Part shown: in pieces, positions 7,721 through 16,428 of the stretch
Layout: each line of letters opens with the position of its first letter
How positions within the stretch are numbered: position 1 is the stretch's first letter
Assembly: GCF_020075495.1 (NCBI RefSeq)
Contig: NZ_JABYQT010000002.1
Span: forward strand, 434,001 to 498,000
From: Vreelandella aquamarina
GTDB taxonomy: Bacteria > Pseudomonadota > Gammaproteobacteria > Pseudomonadales > Halomonadaceae
Direction of reading: 5' to 3'
Length of the DNA stretch: 64,000 bases
Program-made: the position numbers and the translations under genes
Notes under the pieces: model-generated
Told to the model about the DNA's origin: nothing
The model's input: the letters and a program-made list of their open reading frames with translations, nothing else
The model's database searches: none

Positions 7721-9526
7721 TCAGCTCTCCAGGCCTTGGGCAAGGCCCGTCTTGGTTAATTTCTGGGTCAGCACCGTGCCGCCCCAGGCGAGCAGGGCAA
7801 TCATCAGCACGACGGCGTTGGCCGCCTGGGTGTAGTTGTAATCCACCAGGCGCAGAGAGTAGGTGGTCAGCACTTCGGTGGCCGGAACCGCGAGGATGAT
7901 GAACAGGCTCACGCCCTTGATGCCGGAAATGAAGGGCAGCACGATGCCCACGACCAGCGCGCCTTTCTGGATGGGAATGATGATGCTGACCATGCGCTTG
8001 AACCACGAGGCACCCGAAATCTGAGCGGCTTCTTCCGGCTCCTTGCCCAGCTGCGTCATTGCCGAGATGCCCGCCCTCGATGCAAAGGGCATCTGGTCGG
8101 CAATCAAGGCCAGCATCAGGATCAAGGAAGTGCCGTAGAGCGCGGGTACCGGGCCGCGCTGCACGGCGAACAGGGAAAGCGTGGCGGCGGCAAAGGCGAT
8201 ACCCGGCACGAGGTAAGGCATGAAGGTGAGCTGGCGCAGCGTACTTGCCAGCCAGCGCCAGGGCGTACGGGTAACGACATAGCCCACCAGCAGGCCCAGA
8301 AGTCCGGCACAGATGGAGGCGGTACCCACGATGCGCAGACTGTTCCAGGTGGCCGACCAGAACGCCGGCGTCAACAGAATGCCGTTTGAGAGCGCGACCG
8401 TATCGAGATTGGTGCCGATCCAGTAATCAAGAGTGAAGTTGGATAGCGCGAAGCGTCCGGGGATACGCATGATGGTGGACAAGAAGAGGGTCAAGAGCGG
8501 CAGTACCACGCCCACCACAAACAGGGCAGCGGCAAGGAGGGTGGCAGGCAGGCGCCATACGCCGAGCGGGCGCCGACGCTCCATGGCGCCCTTGCCACCA
8601 AGGGTGACGAAGCGGCGCGCTTCACGCATCAGGTAAAGGTCGATGGTCAAGGTAATACAGCCCAGCACCATGATGGCGCCGGCCAGCACCGAGGCAACGC
8701 CGGTCTGGCGGGAGGAAATGGCTCTGAACAGCGACGTGGAGAGCGTGTCGTACTGAACGGGCAGGCCGAGAATGTAAGGCACGGCAAACTCGCCCAGCGC
8801 GTCGGCCAGGATCAGTACCATGGCGGACATCAGTGCCGGGCGCATCAATGGCAGGATGATGCGAAAGGCAACGGTAGCGCGGCTGGCGCCTAGAATGCGC
8901 GCCGAGTCCTCGAGCTGGGCGTCTAGCCGACGCAGGGCATTGCCGAACAGCAAAATGACCAGCGGAATGTAGTGAAGCGCCAGGATCAGAACCATCGGCA
9001 CCGGCCCATAGGCCAGCCAGTCTGGCGAGGAGTAGCCCATCGATTCGAGCCAGCCGGGCTGACCGCCCATCGAGCGGTTCTTGAACAGCGTGGTCCAGGC
9101 AAGTGCAAAGGTCCACGTGGGCAGCATGAACGGCACGATCAGAACCGTAGCGAACCAGCCGCGTCCCCAAAGATTGGTACGACTTAAAAGCCAGGCCATT
9201 ACCCCGCCGATGACCATGGCGATGCACATGGCACCAAGCGCCACGCTGAGAGTGTTGAACAACGGTTGCCAGAAAAGGCGCTGCGAAATGGGTGAGGAGA
9301 ATACGCGCTCTAGGTAGTAGAGCGTGAAACTCCCCTGGGGCGCGCCGATACGGTTTGAATCCCCGAAATTGACGTTCACGGCATCCATGAGAATCGAGAT
9401 GACCGGCGCGAGGATGAGATAGCTGAACGTTATGAGCAGGCCAATGCCAAGCAGCGTCGCCGGCTCCTTGAGACTGAGCTGTAGCCCCCGTTTCGTGGGG
9501 CGTGCTGTAAAGATCCACCCGATCAT
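7721..9526 (-). CDS. ABC transporter permease, two fused membrane domains (FbpB/AfuB type)
   Basis: A 601-residue inner-membrane protein with two consecutive binding-protein-dependent transport domains and about 12 membrane segments. Each half has its EAA-like coupling loop: EDSARILGASRATVAFRIIL in the first half and EEAAQISGASWFKRMVSIII in the second. Such fused permeases are typical of ferric-iron and phosphosugar (AfuB) importers. It is the first gene of the minus-strand block, and the roughly 300 bp upstream hold AT-rich promoter-like sequence and palindromes. Substrate choice rests on the rest of the operon, which points to inositol phosphates or similar esters. Confidence 0.9.
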   Translation of the reverse strand: MIGWIFTARPTKRGLQLSLKEPATLLGIGLLITFSYLILAPVISILMDAVNVNFGDSNRIGAPQGSFTLYYLERVFSSPISQRLFWQPLFNTLSVALGAMCIAMVIGGVMAWLLSRTNLWGRGWFATVLIVPFMLPTWTFALAWTTLFKNRSMGGQPGWLESMGYSSPDWLAYGPVPMVLILALHYIPLVILLFGNALRRLDAQLEDSARILGASRATVAFRIILPLMRPALMSAMVLILADALGEFAVPYILGLPVQYDTLSTSLFRAISSRQTGVASVLAGAIMVLGCITLTIDLYLMREARRFVTLGGKGAMERRRPLGVWRLPATLLAAALFVVGVVLPLLTLFLSTIMRIPGRFALSNFTLDYWIGTNLDTVALSNGILLTPAFWSATWNSLRIVGTASICAGLLGLLVGYVVTRTPWRWLASTLRQLTFMPYLVPGIAFAAATLSLFAVQRGPVPALYGTSLILMLALIADQMPFASRAGISAMTQLGKEPEEAAQISGASWFKRMVSIIIPIQKGALVVGIVLPFISGIKGVSLFIILAVPATEVLTTYSLRLVDYNYTQAANAVVLMIALLAWGGTVLTQKLTKTGLAQGLES

Positions 9527-9832
9527 TGGTTTTCCTCATTGACGCATCAAATAGCCGAATCACCGGCTGGATTGATGGGTATTCTAGGGAGGAAAAATGA
9601 CAGAACGTTTACGTATTGCACGTATGTGCAAAATATAAATTTTATAATATTTGTTGTTAAATCAATTATTTGAATATTTGTACAGGATTGATGTTATTAA
9701 CGTAAAAGGTTTTATTGCACCCAATTACAAATGTGTCAGCGTATTAGTGGCCGTGCTATAGGCCTTATGCGCTACGCTAAGAAGCTGACAGGGACTTTGA
9801 CCTGGCCGACTGCTATCGAGAGGAATCTTTCC
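9527..9832. promoter_or_regulatory. AT-rich divergent regulatory region with LacI-type operator candidates
   Basis: This stretch separates the divergently transcribed permease and ABC1 genes. It is markedly more AT-rich than its flanks (9630-9730). Palindromic motifs cluster at 9605-9630: TGCAC-GTAT-GTGCA (9617-9630) and TACGT-ATTGC-ACGTA (9610-9624), next to an AACGTT core (9604-9609). These suit a LacI-family dimer and would be natural operators for the regulator encoded in the block. The exact site is not decided by the sequence. Confidence 0.5.
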
Positions 9833-11086
9833 ATGCGCGAACGCGGCAGAACACGCAGATTGATGGGCCTGGGCGCACGCACCGGCGGGGCGATGCTCAA
9901 GACACGCCTGGGTGGCCAGGCCGATTGGCGCGCGCTGGGCGAGGCGCTGTTCGAGGGGCTTTCCGAGCTGAAAGGCCCGGCCATGAAAATGGCTCAGATG
10001 ATGTCCCAGTGGGATGACCTGCTGCCGCCGGACCTGGCCGAGGAGCTTTCCCGCCTGCAGCGCCAGGCCGAGCCCATGCCCTGGCCGCGCATTCGTGAAG
10101 CGCTGGTGCTTCAGTATGGTGATCTTGATCAGCATTTCAGCAGGATAGAGGAGCACCCCTTTGCCAGTGCCTCCATGGGGCAGGTACACAAGGCGGTGAC
10201 GCTTGACGGTGAAACGGTCGTGCTCAAGGTCCAGTATCCGGGGCTTGGCGAGGTGCTGGAGAGTGACCTTGCTCAGCTGAAACGGATCATGCGCCTGGGG
10301 CGCTGGTTCAAGGTGCCCCAGGCACGCCTGGATGCGATGTTCGAGGAGCTGGCCGCCGGGCTACGCGATGAGCTGGATTACCAGGCCGAGGCACGTGCGC
10401 TTGCCCGCTACCGCGAGCGCTACGCAGACGAGCCGCGGCTGGTGATTCCCGAGCCGCTTTTAGGACTTTCGGGCGCCCACGTACTGGCCATGCGCTTTGT
10501 GGAGGGTACGCCGCTGCGCGAGCTGGAGAGTGCCGATGATGCCACTCGACAGCAGGTTGCCAAGACCCTGGCCGACTGGATCACACGCGAGCTTTTTACC
10601 CATGGCGAGTTTCACGCCGACCCCCACGCGGGCAACTTTGCTGCCGATGCCGAAGGGCGGCTTGTCATCTACGATTTTGGCGCGGTGATAGCGGTGCCCC
10701 AAGCGCGGCTCGTTGCCATGATGGCGCTGCTGGAGGCGACCCTTTCACGCGATGCCATGGCCATGGATGATGCGATGGTCAAGCTGGGAGGGCGCCAGGG
10801 CCAGGGCGCGCCGCTTTCACTTTATCGCGAGGCGGCCGAGAGTATCGCGCCGCTGTTCGAGCCTGGCGAGCAGGACTTTGGCGATGTGCGCGTACATCGC
10901 CAGCTGCGCGAACTCTCCCCCAAGGTATGGGCGGCGATGGACCGCCTGCAGCCGCCCGCCGATACGCTGCTGCTTTCACGCGCCCTGAACGGTCATTACT
11001 GGAACCTGGTGCGCCTGAAAGCGCGCCTGGATATGCATGAGCGAGCCACACCGCTGCTGGCCTGGGCTCGCGAAAGCACTCGCTAG
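9833..11086 (+). CDS. ABC1/AarF (UbiB-like) atypical kinase family protein
   Basis: A 417-residue ABC1-family protein. It has the family N-terminal signature in the form KGPAMKMAQMMS (Ala where UbiB/ADCK proteins have Gly in KxGQ), the Ala/Ser-rich nucleotide loop FASASMGQVH, the lysine segment VVLKVQYPG, the catalytic HADPHAGNF and the metal-binding YDFG. ABC1 proteins are linked to ubiquinone biosynthesis or lipid and quinone homeostasis. I prefer the ATG at 9833, preceded by GAGGAA, over one at 9767 that adds 22 residues. It stands alone, convergent with the GNAT gene. It is probably a UbiB paralog rather than UbiB itself, since it lacks the long C-terminal membrane helices. Confidence 0.82.
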   Translation: MRERGRTRRLMGLGARTGGAMLKTRLGGQADWRALGEALFEGLSELKGPAMKMAQMMSQWDDLLPPDLAEELSRLQRQAEPMPWPRIREALVLQYGDLDQHFSRIEEHPFASASMGQVHKAVTLDGETVVLKVQYPGLGEVLESDLAQLKRIMRLGRWFKVPQARLDAMFEELAAGLRDELDYQAEARALARYRERYADEPRLVIPEPLLGLSGAHVLAMRFVEGTPLRELESADDATRQQVAKTLADWITRELFTHGEFHADPHAGNFAADAEGRLVIYDFGAVIAVPQARLVAMMALLEATLSRDAMAMDDAMVKLGGRQGQGAPLSLYREAAESIAPLFEPGEQDFGDVRVHRQLRELSPKVWAAMDRLQPPADTLLLSRALNGHYWNLVRLKARLDMHERATPLLAWARESTR

Positions 11087-11118
11087 CCAGCCCATCCAGC
11101 AAGGAAAGGTAACGCTGA

Positions 11119-11712
11119 TCAGTTCAGCGCCTTCAACCAGAATACCAGGGTCTTGTCGCTCTCCTGGGCCTCACCGATATCCTTCCAGGAGAAGGTGGTC
11201 TTCAAATCGGCGCGGCGCCGATATCCTTGACATTCCCAGAAGCCGTGGAGCGGCTGATAGTTTTCCGGCCGCCGGGGGTGATCGTCGGGTCGCTCGACGG
11301 CGCAGAAGGCAGCCGTTTCATACCCTTCACCTGTGGCATGGGCTTCGCGCGCGGCCATGAATGCCTTGCCCACACCGCGGCCGCGGTAGTCATGCAGTAG
11401 TACCGACTCGCCGTAATAGAATACCTGGGAAGGAGCAGTACCGGCTGCCTCGAACGGACGGCGGAACTCATCGACCTCGTCATCGAGCGGCTGGCCGGTC
11501 GCGGCACCCACCAGATGCTCTCCATCGAAGGCGAGGACGAAGAGGCTTGCCGGGTTTGACGCATAGCGGCCCAGGTAATCGGCTTCGTACTCCCGATTGC
11601 CATCGTAGAGATAGGGAAAGTCGTGAAATACCCGAATGCGCAGCGCTGCAAGGGCATTCAGGTAGGGCGCAATCGCCTGCCCTTGGCAGGTCATGAGCGT
11701 GAGTTCGTTCAT
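11119..11712 (-). CDS. GNAT-family N-acetyltransferase
   Basis: A 197-residue GNAT protein. The acetyl-CoA-binding motif A is visible as LLHDYRGRGVGKAFM, preceded by a beta strand with YYGESV. The family transfers an acetyl group from acetyl-CoA to an amine; the substrate is not predictable here. The start is the ATG at 11710-11712 with GGAAGAGA upstream; an ORF start ten codons earlier lacks an equal site. It is a single gene on the minus strand, convergent with the ABC1 gene and divergent from the SEC-C protein gene. Confidence 0.82.
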   Translation of the reverse strand: MNELTLMTCQGQAIAPYLNALAALRIRVFHDFPYLYDGNREYEADYLGRYASNPASLFVLAFDGEHLVGAATGQPLDDEVDEFRRPFEAAGTAPSQVFYYGESVLLHDYRGRGVGKAFMAAREAHATGEGYETAAFCAVERPDDHPRRPENYQPLHGFWECQGYRRRADLKTTFSWKDIGEAQESDKTLVFWLKALN

Positions 11713-11846
11713 CGCGTCTCTTCCACTGGGTAAACGTTGCACACTAGCAGCCGCAGTGCGTTACGCCAATCGCCTGCGCGACGGCTGGTGCCATGCTAGA
11801 CTATGGCGCTTTTAAATCGCGCTATTCAACGACAGTGGAGACGGCA

Positions 11847-13664
11847 ATGCTGGCGGTATGGGTCGATCAGCTGCTGGGATTTGCCTCCGGGGCACTCTCG
11901 GCAATCAGGCAGCAAGAACACTATCCCGATTTCATGACCTGGGTGCGCGCCGAGGGCGCCGCGTCTTTTAATGGCGATATTGCCACCGCCCAGGCGCTGG
12001 CTCCCATCTTATGGTCGCAGACGCCGCTTGAGCGGCTGGATTTTGCCAACGAGCCGCTGGCCACGCCAGGACGCAACGAGCCCTGCTGGTGCGACTCCGG
12101 GCGCAAGTACAAGCAGTGCTGCTATCGGGTGGATTTCCCGACGGATATTCCCGAGCAGATGATGTGGATGCTTTCGCTACGCGAATGGAAGGGCGCTACC
12201 TTGAAAGCCGCGCTGGAGAGCCGTCAAGCGCCACCGCAGGCACTGCTGGAGGCAGGCCTGATTGCTGCCGAAAGCGGTCAGACCGGCCGTGCCATGCAGA
12301 TTCTCGAGTCGCTGTTTGACGGCAGCGACTGGTCGCGGCTGCCCGAGCAGGCCGAGCCCGCCTTCGAGATCCTGCTGGATATCTACCAGGAGCGCGGCTT
12401 TACCCGCAAGCGCGCCGACCTGCTGGATGACGTGATGGAGCGCGGGCCGATGTTCCTGCGCGGCGTGGCGCTGGAGCGACTCTGCCTGATGCATCTGGAC
12501 AACGACGACCTGGACAGCGCCCGGGCGGCCTTCGTGAAAGCCCAGCAGGCGCTGCCTGACTCGCCCACGCTGGCTTACATCGAAGCCATGCTGCTGTTGC
12601 ACGAAGGCCATGAAGAAGAAGCCAGGGAGCGCGCCAATTTCTGGTACCGGCGCCTGGTGCGCCAGGGTGGCCTGGATGAAGAGCAGCTGGATTTTCTGGC
12701 TGCCCTGGCCGACAACCCCGGTGCGACGCTTGCCGACCAGCTGTTGAGTGCCGAGGAAGACCTGGCAACGCCGCTGGTTTCGTTGCAGGCGCTGCTGGCG
12801 GCACTGCCCACCGCACCAAAGCTCGATATCACCGTGGATACAGGCACTGGTCACCTGCTCTACACCGCCACGGCCCGGGAAGCCACGCTGTTTGCCGCCT
12901 GGCACGAGCAGTTTCAGGTCATGGTGGATGAAGACGTGGCGCTGGGCTTTCGCGATGACCCCTGGGGCAATGCAGTGGAGTGGATGTCGGCGCTGTGCGC
13001 CAACCCCGAGTGGCTGGATGCCCCGCAGGTCGTGCAGGATCTGACCCTTGCGCTTACCAATCGCTTCGGCAGCCTGCCGTGGATGGCGCCAAGCCTTCTG
13101 GAGCCGTTGGCGCTGCGCCTGTCGCGCTGGCTGGAGCAGGCGCGCGCCGAAGGCGAGGGCAGTCTGTGCTGGGACGACGGTGATAACGCCATGCTGCTGC
13201 GTACCGGCCTTGCGCTGGTGGTGGGTATGGAGCGCGGCGCACGCCAGCACTCCCGCAAGCTTGCCGAGGAGCTGCTGGCGATCGACAAGGAGGACAGCCT
13301 GGGCCTCAAGGAGCTGGTGCTCGATCAGCTGTTGCGCGATGACCGCAATCAGGAAGCGCTGGCGCTTGCCGACCAGCCGAGTGACGATGGGTCGCTGGTA
13401 CTGGGCCTGTTGATGGGCCGCACGCTGGCGCTTTTCCGTCTGGGCCAGCAGGAGGAGGCTGAAAAGGCGCTGGGTGAGGTAATGGCCCACAGCCGCCACG
13501 CCCTGGAGATGATCTGTGCCGAGAACCCGCGCCCGGCCATGCCTCACGCCGATGGCCAGGTAGACCCTGGCTCGCGGGCCGAAGCCTGGCAGTACCGTAC
13601 GCTGATGCGCGATCAGTGGCGCACCACGCCGGGCGCACTCGATTGGTTGAACGAACATCGCTAG
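11847..13664 (+). CDS. SEC-C motif protein with TPR-like repeats
   Basis: A 605-residue soluble protein. Near the N-terminus (about residues 75-95) is a SEC-C zinc motif, GRNEPCWCDSGRKYKQCC, with the CxC-x8-CC spacing found at the C-terminus of SecA and in many stand-alone proteins. The remaining 500 residues are helical and Leu/Ala/Glu-rich, with TPR-like stretches (GLIAAESGQTGRAMQILES; DLDSARAAFVKAQQALP). Function is unknown; SEC-C domains bind zinc and often mediate protein contacts. The ATG at 11847 has GTGGAG six bases upstream and is preferred over an ORF start at 11793. Confidence 0.8.
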   Translation: MLAVWVDQLLGFASGALSAIRQQEHYPDFMTWVRAEGAASFNGDIATAQALAPILWSQTPLERLDFANEPLATPGRNEPCWCDSGRKYKQCCYRVDFPTDIPEQMMWMLSLREWKGATLKAALESRQAPPQALLEAGLIAAESGQTGRAMQILESLFDGSDWSRLPEQAEPAFEILLDIYQERGFTRKRADLLDDVMERGPMFLRGVALERLCLMHLDNDDLDSARAAFVKAQQALPDSPTLAYIEAMLLLHEGHEEEARERANFWYRRLVRQGGLDEEQLDFLAALADNPGATLADQLLSAEEDLATPLVSLQALLAALPTAPKLDITVDTGTGHLLYTATAREATLFAAWHEQFQVMVDEDVALGFRDDPWGNAVEWMSALCANPEWLDAPQVVQDLTLALTNRFGSLPWMAPSLLEPLALRLSRWLEQARAEGEGSLCWDDGDNAMLLRTGLALVVGMERGARQHSRKLAEELLAIDKEDSLGLKELVLDQLLRDDRNQEALALADQPSDDGSLVLGLLMGRTLALFRLGQQEEAEKALGEVMAHSRHALEMICAENPRPAMPHADGQVDPGSRAEAWQYRTLMRDQWRTTPGALDWLNEHR

Positions 13665-13682
13665 CACTTGCCCCCAGGCTGC

Positions 13683-15044
13683 TCAGCGCGGCTTGGGGGC
13701 GGGCACCAGCTGCTTGTCACGACTGATCCAGATGGCCAGCGCGACGGCTGGCAGGCCGAGCAGCGTGGCAATCACAAAGAAGGTGGCATAGCCCTGCGCC
13801 GTGACCACCAGTCCTCCAAAGCCGCTTAGAAACTTCCCCGGTAGCGTCATCAGCGATGAGAACAGTGCGTACTGGGTTGCCGTATAGGCCCGCGACGTCA
13901 GGCTGGATAAGAAGGCGATAAATACCGCACTTGCCAGGCCGTTGGCCAGGTTGTCGCCGATGATGGTGATCACCAGCATGGGCACCTGATTACCGATCAG
14001 CGCAAGGGCGGCAAACAGCAGGTTGGTCAGCATCACAAAGCCCGCGCCAACGATCAGCAGTGGGCCGATTCCGTAGCGCGCCACCAGAAGGCCGCCCAGC
14101 AACCCGCCCAGAATGCTCATCGCGATGCCGAAGATATTGGTGACGTTGGCAATGGTGGCCAGCGAAAAGCCTACGTCGATATACAGCGGGTTGGCCATCG
14201 AGGCCATGATCAGATCGCTGATACGAAACACCGCGATAAATACCAGAATCCACAGCGCCTTGACCCCGTAACGGCTGAAGAAGTCGGTGAACGGGCAGAC
14301 GATGGCGCCAATCGCCCAGGCACCCAGGCGACGCAGTACCTTGGGATTGCCTCGGCTTGCACGAATGAATGCCCGTACCCTGGGTTCATGAATCAACTGA
14401 ACGCTGAGCGAGGCACGCCTGGGCTCCGGGCGCAGCAGCACGGTTACGAATCCGACGCCCACCAGTGCCGCCATGGTCAGGTACGCCACGTCCCAGGAGG
14501 CTGCCGCGGCAATGTAGAGCGCGCCCGCGCCTGCCGCCATCAGCCCGCCTCGATAACCGATGATGTAGGTGGAGGCCATCGCCGCCTGAACGTCATCCTC
14601 CGCCGACTCGATGCGATAGGCGTCTATGGCGATATCCTGGGTGGCCGAGCCAAAGGCGACCAGCAGCGCGAATAGCGCCACCAGGCCAAGATGACCCACC
14701 GGACTTACCCCGGCGAGCCCGATGAGCCCTGTGGCGATGGTGGCCTGGGCCAGCAGCATCCAGCCCCGGCGCTGCCCGAATACGCGGGTAAGTACCGGCA
14801 GGGCGAGGCGGTCGACCACCGGCGCCCAGAAGAACTTGATCGAGTAGAGCATGCCGATCCAGGCAAAAAAGCCGATGGCGGCAACGTCTACGCCGTCGCT
14901 TCGAAGCCAGGCCGAAAGCGTGGAGAACACCAGCAGAAACGGCAGGCCGGCGGAGAATCCCAGAAACAGCATGGTAACGACGGGCGCCCGACAATAGATC
15001 GCCAGCGCGGCAAGCCAGCTGCGCTGAGGTAACGGGGTGGGCAT
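13683..15044 (-). CDS. AmpG-like major facilitator permease
   Basis: A 453-residue inner-membrane MFS protein with about 12-14 hydrophobic segments. The AmpG family hallmark SATQDIAIDAYRIE follows the fourth or fifth helix. AmpG imports GlcNAc-anhydromuropeptides for cell-wall recycling, and relatives import other anhydro-sugars. The ATG at 15042-15044 has TTTTGGAG about nine bases upstream. The gene is divergent from the SlyD-like gene and convergent with the SEC-C gene, with only 18 bp between the two stops. No ampC-type or recycling gene is adjacent, so the muropeptide role rests on family resemblance. Confidence 0.82.
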   Translation of the reverse strand: MPTPLPQRSWLAALAIYCRAPVVTMLFLGFSAGLPFLLVFSTLSAWLRSDGVDVAAIGFFAWIGMLYSIKFFWAPVVDRLALPVLTRVFGQRRGWMLLAQATIATGLIGLAGVSPVGHLGLVALFALLVAFGSATQDIAIDAYRIESAEDDVQAAMASTYIIGYRGGLMAAGAGALYIAAAASWDVAYLTMAALVGVGFVTVLLRPEPRRASLSVQLIHEPRVRAFIRASRGNPKVLRRLGAWAIGAIVCPFTDFFSRYGVKALWILVFIAVFRISDLIMASMANPLYIDVGFSLATIANVTNIFGIAMSILGGLLGGLLVARYGIGPLLIVGAGFVMLTNLLFAALALIGNQVPMLVITIIGDNLANGLASAVFIAFLSSLTSRAYTATQYALFSSLMTLPGKFLSGFGGLVVTAQGYATFFVIATLLGLPAVALAIWISRDKQLVPAPKPR

Positions 15045-15139
15045 ATGGTTCGACTCCAAAAGACGTTGGCGCAGGCCGGATGATAAACTGCATCAATATT
15101 TTACGACAAAGCCGACAGCTTACCGGAGAGGTGTTTTCC

Positions 15140-15658
15140 ATGTCGATTACGGCACATCAGGTCGTCACGCTGCACTATGTGTTGACCGAGGTATTGAACG
15201 ATGAAAGCGAGCAAACGCTGGACGACTCGCTGGCGCGTAACAAGCCCCTTGAGTACCTGCACGGCCATGACAATATCGTGGCCGGCCTCGAGCAGGCGCT
15301 GGCAGGCTTGAAAGTGGGTGACAAGAAAAGCGTAACGCTTGCCCCCGAACAGGCCTATGGCCTGCGCAATGAAGCGCTGGTGCAGGAAGTGGGGCGCGGC
15401 GCGTTTGGCAATGCGCAGCTGGCACCCGGCAGCCGCTTTCAAACCGAAGGCGAAGCCGGCCCGCAGATCGTTACCGTGGTGGACGTCGCCGGGGACCGCG
15501 TCACCGTAGACACCAATCATCCGCTGGCCGGGCGCACGCTTTGCTATGCGGTCACCATTTTGGACGTGCGCGATGCAACGCGCGCCGAGCTTGCCAAGGG
15601 GCACCCGCTGCCGCCAGGCACCGAGCACAGCAAGGTCGAAGATCGTAAAGTGCTTTAA
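15140..15658 (+). CDS. FKBP-type peptidyl-prolyl cis-trans isomerase, SlyD-like
   Basis: A 172-residue SlyD-type FKBP. It has the split FKBP fold: the strand HQVVTLHYVLT, the core LEYLHGHDNIVAGLEQALAG and DKKSVTLAPEQAYG, an IF (insert-in-flap) chaperone domain at about residues 70-130, and the return strand HPLAGRTLCYAVTI. SlyD proteins isomerise X-Pro bonds and act as chaperones. The long His/Cys-rich metal-binding tail of E. coli SlyD is missing, so a metallochaperone role is not supported. The ATG at 15140 has GGAGAGGTG upstream. Confidence 0.88.
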   Translation: MSITAHQVVTLHYVLTEVLNDESEQTLDDSLARNKPLEYLHGHDNIVAGLEQALAGLKVGDKKSVTLAPEQAYGLRNEALVQEVGRGAFGNAQLAPGSRFQTEGEAGPQIVTVVDVAGDRVTVDTNHPLAGRTLCYAVTILDVRDATRAELAKGHPLPPGTEHSKVEDRKVL

Positions 15659-15719
15659 GAGGGAGAACCGTCAAAAAGTTGACCCATGTCAGCTACTGTT
15701 CCCATCAGGCGCGCTACAG

Positions 15720-15897
15720 TAAGGCCATACCCGAATGACAGGCAGCCAACCCTGCAAGGGACTGTTCTGGTCATCGAGGGTAACGAGCTTTTGGCGGGCA
15801 GAGCGAGGTATTCTCTGCCAGGCCCGATGTCAGGGGAGGGAGCTTACTCAATCCAGTAAGCTTTCTTGTTACCGGCCCACTGGGCCGGTTTTTTTTT
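15720..15897 (+). ncRNA. candidate structured small RNA or 3' UTR ending in a strong terminator
   Basis: The 260-bp gap between the SlyD-like gene and the convergent truncated-hemoglobin gene is non-coding but rich in structure. It contains three successive hairpins: GGCAGAG/CTCTGCC (15797-15803 with 15813-15819), AGCTTACT/AGTAAGCT (15841-15848 with 15855-15862), and a terminator stem at 15872-15888. Several GGGA motifs (around 15759 and 15832-15840) lie in between. The pattern suits an independent sRNA, perhaps a GGA-rich CsrA/RsmA-binding one, or a processed 3' UTR. The 5' end given here is a guess. Confidence 0.35.
15872..15897 (+). terminator. strong intrinsic terminator
   Basis: The stem CCGGCCC (15872-15878) pairs with GGGCCGG (15882-15888) around a 3-base loop and is followed by nine Ts. 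It ends plus-strand transcription before the convergent truncated-hemoglobin gene. Confidence 0.9.
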
Positions 15898-15917
15898 GCC
15901 TTGATGAAACCGGGCAC

Positions 15918-16346
15918 CTATTGATAACGCATGACATCGCCATACATGGGCGCAAGCTGGCCAAGCAGCGCGTTGCGGGCGTTCAACGCCACGCCTTCTG
16001 CTGCCAGGGCCGCATCGAGGTGTTCTACCAGGCGATTGAAGTGCCTATCCTTCACTCCCATATGTTGATGCGCCCGGTCCATCGGCGGGCCTTCATAATG
16101 GCAGGGCCCGCCACTTACGTCGCAAATCATGCTGCCAAGCGATGCGGCCAGCTTATCGATATTGGTATTGGCAAAGAAGCCGACCAGCTCGGTGTCATCG
16201 GCAACGCGATAGAGAAAATTCTCGACGATGGCATCGATGTTGGTCTGCCCGCCAAGACGTTCATAAAGTGTTGACTGGTGCTGCGCACAGGCGGCCAGCA
16301 TCAGTGTCAGGCCTGCAAGGGCGAATGCCAGGAAAGTGCGGTGCAT
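15918..16346 (-). CDS. group 1 truncated hemoglobin with lipoprotein signal
   Basis: A 142-residue protein whose residues 1-21 form a lipoprotein signal with lipobox LAAC. After it comes a group I truncated globin: YERLGGQTNIDAIVENFLYR, then GGPCHYEGPPM, then the F-helix AHQHMGVKDRHF, where the first His is the expected proximal heme ligand. Truncated globins bind O2 or NO and may scavenge or sense them; export to the envelope is unusual because most are cytosolic. The ATG at 16344-16346 has AAGGAAG upstream. It is the last gene of an operon with DUF3034, EAL and cupredoxin-like genes. Confidence 0.85.
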   Translation of the reverse strand: MHRTFLAFALAGLTLMLAACAQHQSTLYERLGGQTNIDAIVENFLYRVADDTELVGFFANTNIDKLAASLGSMICDVSGGPCHYEGPPMDRAHQHMGVKDRHFNRLVEHLDAALAAEGVALNARNALLGQLAPMYGDVMRYQ

Positions 16347-16428
16347 CGTGGCTTCCTTAATATAGGGGGCGTAGCTGAGATATAGGGGCGTGGCTGAGAT
16401 ATAAAGGGCGTGGCTGACGAAGAGCATG

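Noticed and set aside
7719-8006. Longer N-terminus for the ABC ATPase
   Set aside because: These 96 codons overlap the permease gene in another frame and have no ATPase sequence; the ATG at 7718 has a good ribosome-binding site.
12177-13667. 496-codon open frame antisense to the SEC-C gene
   Set aside because: Same reason; the forward gene has a zinc motif and a ribosome-binding site.
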